From Clostridia bacterium (GTDB lineage: Bacteria; Bacillota; Clostridia; Christensenellales; Borkfalkiaceae), in NCBI GenBank assembly GCA_017646945.1, contig JAGCLN010000040.1, positions 1 to 16,828 of the forward strand: a DNA stretch of 16,828 nt. The letters run 5' to 3'. Positions 12,891 to 16,828 of the stretch are shown here, piece by piece. The translations under genes were made by a program, and so were the position numbers. Positions within the stretch are counted from its first letter, which is position 1, and each line of letters opens with the position of its first letter. A model generated the notes under the pieces. That model had not been told where the DNA came from. It searched no databases and saw nothing but the letters and a program-made list of their open reading frames with translations.

Positions 12891-15139
12891 GCTTTTTTGA
12901 AAATTCTTACCGCGAGTGCGGTCATATCGTCTTTTGCCCGCCCGTTTTCTTGCTTTAAGGCGTAGTCCAAAACGTCGTCGGCAAGTTTTTGGGGGTTAAG
13001 TGATTTTAAACCCTTTAAGAAATTGATAATATCGGTTGAAGAGCCGAAGGCATCGGAAATCCCGTCCGTTACCATTAAAACGGTAGCGCCTTCGGTAAGT
13101 GGTAGGGAAACGCTTGTAGGTTTAATATCGTCGAGAATGCCGAGGGGAAGAGAACCGCCGTCAACAATCCTAATGCTTTGCTCGGTTATTATAAAACTTG
13201 ACGGCGAGCCTATCTTGATAAAATCGCAAGAGAGATTAAAAAGGTTGACCGTAAGTATATCCATAGCCGAAAAACTCTCTTCTTGCCCGATTGCAAGAAT
13301 TTTATTTACTATTCCCAAAACGGAATTTCCGTCAATGCCCGCTTTGTAAAAAGATTCTATAAGCGAAATAGCCGTTTTTGAAGTTTTGGACGCTTGCGTT
13401 CCGCTACCCATACCGTCTGATATACACACCATAAACTTGCCTTCGTCTATCTTTACGAGCGAGTGGGTATCGCCACTTTTTTCCGAGCCGAATTTTTTGG
13501 TTGAAGAAAGCCCGAACGCCGCGTCGAGCAGAGGGGCAGTTCGCAAAGAAACCGCGCAAGTTGAAAGCGAAAGGGGAATTTTCGAGCATACGCCCATTTT
13601 AACGCCTATGGCGTTAGATATTACTTTTTCCGTTTTTGAAAGGTTTAAAAGCGCGGTGTCGAAAGTTAAAACCACTTCAAGCCCACAGTCGTTTTCAAGC
13701 GCCATAATTTCTTTATAGATTATCCCGTTTTGGTGAAGGGCTAAACTCAATTTGTCTTCTAAACTCTCGCTTAAAGATAGCGTTTTAGAAAAATCGAGCG
13801 CAAGGTTTTTAAGCACGCTTGAAACCCCTTCCGACTGCATCGTTATAAGTTCTTTTCCGCTACCTAATTCTTCTTGCTCGTTCACCTTTTCGCGATACTT
13901 AGTGATAAGCGCGTTTATTTCAAAGATAACCGAGTTTACGTATCCGCACTCGGAAACGAACTTCTTAGTAAGGTCAATAAGCGAAATTCGCCCCTTTGCA
14001 ACCCCAACGGAAATAATGTTTTTAAGTTCGTTACAGTCGGGCAGGTGCTTGTTTTTGCAAACTTCAAAGGACGGACAGTTTTCGCACACGTCGATTATAA
14101 CTTCTTCCGCCATTTTGAAAAACAGTTCTTCGCTACTGCCCACGTCGTTTTTTAAACTTTCAAACCCCTGTTTAATCTGCGAAAATACCCCCGCGAGTTC
14201 GTATAGTTTTTGCGAGATTGCAAGTCGGGTGCGGTTGACGGCGAACTTGGTTAGATAAGAGTCGTTTAAGTTTTGAGCCTTGCGCCTAAACGACAGGTAG
14301 AGTTTTGTTGGAAGAAATAAAAATAGGCAAACGGGAACAATAGAGTATAGCGTATCAAGGTAGTAAAAATCGCCGTAAAGATTTAAAACGGATAGGAACA
14401 AAACGTCTAAAAGCAAAGTGGCAAGCGCGGTTAAAAACTTAGATTTTTCCGCAAAAAGCGAAGATATAAGCCCCGTTATAGAAAGGGTTGCGAAGTAGTT
14501 GAAGTTAAAGGTGATAACGGTAGGCGCAACGGCAAGCGTTATCGCTAAAATAAGGGTTGCCCCTTTACTAAAAGCAAACGCGCAACAAGTGATTGCGAAA
14601 AGGGTTACCGAGCGGTATGCGTTAAAGCCGAAAAGGTTTATAAATCCTATTGCAACGATAACGGTAAAAACGGTAAGGCAAGTAAGTTCCGTCAAAGCGC
14701 ATTTATACTTAAAATTCTTAACGAAAATAACCCTTGAAGAAGAAACGAAAACGGTTGCGAGCATAACGCACAAAGCGCCCTGAATTGCGCTAAACTCTAA
14801 GTTATCGCTAAACAGCGCAAAGGGTGTTACCGCGATAATGGTAAGGGGAATAATTTTTGCGCCCACTTCCTTTTTTCGCTTTTTAACGATAGAAAATACG
14901 GGGCAGATTATTAGCGCGACTAAAATTGAGCAAAAGATTTTTTCTAACGAAAAATCAACTGCGAACGCCGATATAAACGAGAGTGCTAACAAACTTGGGT
15001 TTAGCCCGATATAAAGTAGCGATATAAAGAGTGGAACGCTTAAAAACGAGCGTTTATCCACGCCGTTGAGCATAGTAAACAGGGTGGCGGATACTAACAG
15101 TATTAAAACGGTTTTATAAGATAGTTTAGTTTTTTTCAT
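12884..15139 (-). CDS. spoIIE: Stage II sporulation protein E, PP2C-type phosphatase
   Basis: A 751-residue protein with SpoIIE architecture. An N-terminal multi-helix membrane region (about residues 10-285, roughly ten segments) is followed by a central regulatory region containing the cysteine cluster CENCPSFEVCKNKHLPDC (352-369). A C-terminal PP2C domain (about 545-750) carries the metal-binding aspartates in SDGMGSG (D575), TDGISDAF (D692) and KDDMT (D737/D738). SpoIIE sits at the asymmetric septum and dephosphorylates SpoIIAA, which frees sigma-F in the forespore; this anchors the organism as a spore former. It is somewhat shorter than the 827-residue B. subtilis protein. The start at 15139 is supported by AAGGTGG, but that site lies in the 3' arm of a hairpin. 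A 5' promoter is only weakly visible. Confidence 0.95.
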   Translation of the reverse strand: MKKTKLSYKTVLILLVSATLFTMLNGVDKRSFLSVPLFISLLYIGLNPSLLALSFISAFAVDFSLEKIFCSILVALIICPVFSIVKKRKKEVGAKIIPLTIIAVTPFALFSDNLEFSAIQGALCVMLATVFVSSSRVIFVKNFKYKCALTELTCLTVFTVIVAIGFINLFGFNAYRSVTLFAITCCAFAFSKGATLILAITLAVAPTVITFNFNYFATLSITGLISSLFAEKSKFLTALATLLLDVLFLSVLNLYGDFYYLDTLYSIVPVCLFLFLPTKLYLSFRRKAQNLNDSYLTKFAVNRTRLAISQKLYELAGVFSQIKQGFESLKNDVGSSEELFFKMAEEVIIDVCENCPSFEVCKNKHLPDCNELKNIISVGVAKGRISLIDLTKKFVSECGYVNSVIFEINALITKYREKVNEQEELGSGKELITMQSEGVSSVLKNLALDFSKTLSLSESLEDKLSLALHQNGIIYKEIMALENDCGLEVVLTFDTALLNLSKTEKVISNAIGVKMGVCSKIPLSLSTCAVSLRTAPLLDAAFGLSSTKKFGSEKSGDTHSLVKIDEGKFMVCISDGMGSGTQASKTSKTAISLIESFYKAGIDGNSVLGIVNKILAIGQEESFSAMDILTVNLFNLSCDFIKIGSPSSFIITEQSIRIVDGGSLPLGILDDIKPTSVSLPLTEGATVLMVTDGISDAFGSSTDIINFLKGLKSLNPQKLADDVLDYALKQENGRAKDDMTALAVRIFKKAS

Positions 15140-15142
15140 AAT

Positions 15143-15170
15143 AAAACCACCTTACCATAGGGCAAGGTGG
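15143..15170 (-). promoter_or_regulatory. Hairpin that contains the spoIIE ribosome binding site and resembles a terminator
   Basis: In minus-strand RNA, CCACCUUGCC and GGUAAGGUGG form a 10-bp stem (one G-U) with a CUAU loop (15147-15170), followed by UUUUAUU and then the spoIIE AUG at 15139. The 3' arm is the only Shine-Dalgarno sequence of spoIIE. The same hairpin could end galK transcription and hide the spoIIE ribosome binding site in read-through RNA. Confidence 0.75.
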
Positions 15171-15185
15171 AAGTATTTGAGAAAA

Positions 15186-15213
15186 TTTGTATTATTTTAA
15201 ACTCTTTTGTTAA
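15186..15213 (-). promoter_or_regulatory. Weak candidate promoter of spoIIE
   Basis: On the minus strand: TTAACA (15208-15213, 5/6), 16-nt spacer, TACAAA (15186-15191, 4/6), overlapping the spacer just after the galK stop. Transcription from here would include the whole hairpin around the ribosome binding site. No convincing Spo0A box is visible. Confidence 0.3.
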
Positions 15214-15215
15214 AT

Positions 15216-16430
15216 TTAATCGATAAGGGTAGTTCCCACTTGGCGAACTTGCGCTTCAAACACGTTGTTTTCGCCAAAGAGTTTTTTCATAAAGTTAACG
15301 TAGTTTCTAACTTCTTTATCGCTAACGAACGCTAAAATAGAACCTGCAAATCCACCGCCGTGAACTCTAACGGCGCCGTCCTTTATAAAATCTCTTGAAA
15401 CTTCAATACCCAAAACTACGGGTTGCTTGATATCGCTAGGAACGTAGCAGTTTTGTAAAAGGGTAAGACTTGATATGCCCGAAGCGTTAACCATATCCAA
15501 GAAAGTTTTAGTATCGCCTACCGAAAGGGCGTTTTCCGCTTTAATAACCCTATCGTTTTCTTGATAGAAGTGAAGCGCGCGAAGAATCGCCCTGCCTGAG
15601 AAACGGCGTTTTAAAGTGGGAAGCATTTTGTTAAAATCTTTCTTAGGCACGTCGCGAAGAACTTTCTTGCCGAAGAAACTTGCAATTTCTTCCATTTCCT
15701 TTCTAATAGCGGCGTAGTGTTCTGTAAGCGCGGCGTGGTTACCGCCAGTGTTAGTTAAAACTAAGGTGTAGCCCTTGGGCGCTTGTAACTTTTTAACGAT
15801 AGGCTTAGTGGGTTCGTTAAAGTCGAGTTTAACGAGCGAGCCGATAGAAATACCGCTTTGGTCGAGTAGTCCGCACGGTTTTCCAAAATAAACGTTTTCC
15901 GCAAATTGAGAAATTACCGCTCTATCAACTTCGGTGAGTTTGCCTTCCAAGTATAAAGTATTGTAAATTTCGGCAACTAAAACTTCAAAAGCGGCGGAAG
16001 AAGAAACGCCCGCGCCCTTAAAAATATTAGAAGTGGTGTATGCGGTAAAACCGTTCACCTTAAAACCGCGGTCAACGATTGCTTTGGTAACACCGCGAGC
16101 GAGCGCGTCCGACTTGCCGAACTCTTCCTTTTTAACTTCTAAATCCCTAACGTCAATTTCTACGGGTGGATAGCCTTCGGAACAGATTTTAACGATGCCG
16201 TCAGTCCTTTTGCAAACTGCCGCAATAACGTCGCAAGAAATTGCCGCAACCATAACTAAACCGTGGTTGTGGTCGGTGTGATTACCTAAAATTTCCGCTC
16301 TGCCGGAAGAAGAAAAAACGTGAGTAGGTTTGTAGCCTTCGTTATCAAAGAAAACTTGTTTAAGTTTTTCAATTCTCGCTTCTTTTTCTAAAATTTTACA
16401 ATTTTCGCCGTAAAGAATCTTTAAGTCCAT
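15216..16430 (-). CDS. galK: Galactokinase, GHMP kinase family
   Basis: A 404-residue GHMP kinase that phosphorylates galactose to galactose-1-phosphate, the first step of the Leloir pathway. Motif 1 is SSGRAEILGNHTDHNHG (41-57), the variant of the galactokinase signature (GEHTDY in E. coli) that I associate with clostridial enzymes. Motif 2 is the ATP loop KGAGVSSSAAFEV (138-150), the catalytic aspartate is probably D190 in CGLLDQ, and motif 3 is GGGFAGS (358-364). AAAGGAG stands 7 nt before the ATG. No galT, galE or sugar transporter is adjacent, so it is a stand-alone gene here. It is divergent from pth, and spoIIE lies downstream with only a terminator-like hairpin between. Confidence 0.92.
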   Translation of the reverse strand: MDLKILYGENCKILEKEARIEKLKQVFFDNEGYKPTHVFSSSGRAEILGNHTDHNHGLVMVAAISCDVIAAVCKRTDGIVKICSEGYPPVEIDVRDLEVKKEEFGKSDALARGVTKAIVDRGFKVNGFTAYTTSNIFKGAGVSSSAAFEVLVAEIYNTLYLEGKLTEVDRAVISQFAENVYFGKPCGLLDQSGISIGSLVKLDFNEPTKPIVKKLQAPKGYTLVLTNTGGNHAALTEHYAAIRKEMEEIASFFGKKVLRDVPKKDFNKMLPTLKRRFSGRAILRALHFYQENDRVIKAENALSVGDTKTFLDMVNASGISSLTLLQNCYVPSDIKQPVVLGIEVSRDFIKDGAVRVHGGGFAGSILAFVSDKEVRNYVNFMKKLFGENNVFEAQVRQVGTTLID

Positions 16431-16457
16431 AAAAAACTCCTTTAATCAAGTAGTAAT

Positions 16458-16486
16458 ATTTTAACATTTATTTTTAATATTGTAAA
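16458..16486 (-). promoter_or_regulatory. Sigma-A promoter of galK
   Basis: On the minus strand: -35 TTTACA (16481-16486, 5/6), 17-nt spacer, -10 TAAAAT (16458-16463, 5/6). It is about 28 nt before the galK start and back-to-back with the pth promoter. Confidence 0.7.
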
Positions 16487-16493
16487 CGATTAC

Positions 16494-16522
16494 TTGCAAA
16501 AAAAACTATATTAGAGTATAAT
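16494..16522 (+). promoter_or_regulatory. Sigma-A promoter of pth, very close to the start codon
   Basis: -35 TTGCAA (16494-16499), 17-nt spacer, -10 TATAAT (16517-16522, perfect). The -10 box ends 8 nt before the pth ATG, so the transcript would have almost no 5' leader. Confidence 0.7.
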
Positions 16523-16530
16523 TTTATCGT

Positions 16531-16828
16531 ATGTATTTAGTAGTAGGGCTCGGTAACCCCGATGCAAAGTATAAAAACAACGTTCATAACTTAGGTTTCA
16601 TGGGGATTGACGCGCTTGCTGAAAAGCTCGGCGTTTCCTTTGACAAGAAAGGGCATAAAGGCGTTTACGCGCTCGTAACGGTCAAGGGCGAAAAGGCGGT
16701 TTTACTAAAACCGCATACCTATATGAATTTGAGTGGCGAGAGCGTTCAAAGTATAGCGAATTTTTATAAAATTCCGTCAAGCAATATCTTGGTGATGTAC
16801 GACGATATTGATTTTGACGTGGGCACGG
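16531..16828 (+). CDS. pth: Peptidyl-tRNA hydrolase, 3' truncated by the window
   Basis: The first 99 codons are present. MYLVVGLGNP (1-10) is the family N-terminus, followed by KYKNNVHNLGF with the catalytic histidine H19. KPHTYMNLSGESV and VMYDDIDFDVG (with the acidic pair of the active-site loop) are also canonical. Pth recycles tRNA from peptidyl-tRNA that dissociates from stalled ribosomes. Two usually conserved positions differ: the residue after GLGNP is D rather than G, and the residue before the catalytic H is V rather than R. No ribosome binding site is visible and the promoter sits directly upstream. The gene runs off the right edge. Confidence 0.93.
   Translation, partial: MYLVVGLGNPDAKYKNNVHNLGFMGIDALAEKLGVSFDKKGHKGVYALVTVKGEKAVLLKPHTYMNLSGESVQSIANFYKIPSSNILVMYDDIDFDVGT

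Noticed and set aside
13752..14258. 168-codon antisense reading frame inside spoIIE
   Set aside because: It is the mirror of the SpoIIE central region, Ser-rich and low in complexity, with no initiation signals.

Overview
The window looks like a chromosome segment of an endospore-forming Firmicute of the class Clostridia, AT-rich and possibly from an uncultured gut-type lineage. The reasons are a GerAA-GerAB-GerAC germinant receptor operon, a SpoIIE phosphatase, a probable YtxC-like sporulation protein, a T-box leader, sigma-A promoters with TTGACA/TATAAT-like hexamers, AGGAGG-type ribosome binding sites and U-tailed hairpin terminators. I cannot name a genus. No IS element, prophage, CRISPR array, tRNA or rRNA gene is visible.

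Layout. Positions 1-221 are the end of ksgA/rsmA (+), followed by a palindromic terminator shared with a convergent apt-type phosphoribosyltransferase (267-806, -). A divergent spacer leads to a PMCA-type calcium P-type ATPase (923-3481, +) and a YtxC-like gene (3493-4239, +). A gene-free stretch of about 685 bp (4240-4924) follows. It holds a consensus promoter, a complete threonine-type T-box leader with terminator, then about 380 bp of non-coding, strongly self-complementary sequence ending in another terminator-like hairpin. No synthetase or transporter lies after the T-box. An Ogg1-type DNA glycosylase follows (4925-5755, +). Next is a tight three-gene operon PadR / DUF1700 (HAAS) / DUF4097 (5861-7672, +) with its own promoter and a candidate PadR operator.

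From 7703 to 16430 everything is on the minus strand. Read in transcription order: galactokinase, spoIIE, a small orphan membrane protein, gerAA-gerAB-gerAC (overlapping genes), and a YjjG-like HAD phosphatase. At the right edge, the start of pth (+, truncated) is divergent from galK.

Functional picture. KsgA, Pth and Ogg1 are housekeeping RNA/DNA maintenance functions. SpoIIE controls sigma-F activation after asymmetric division. The GerA-type receptor senses germinants in the spore inner membrane. The calcium pump plus YtxC-like pair may also serve sporulation, but that is inference. The PadR-HAAS-DUF4097 operon is a recognised envelope-associated module of unresolved function. The most unusual part is 4249-4913: an orphan T-box next to a candidate roughly 200-nt structured RNA.
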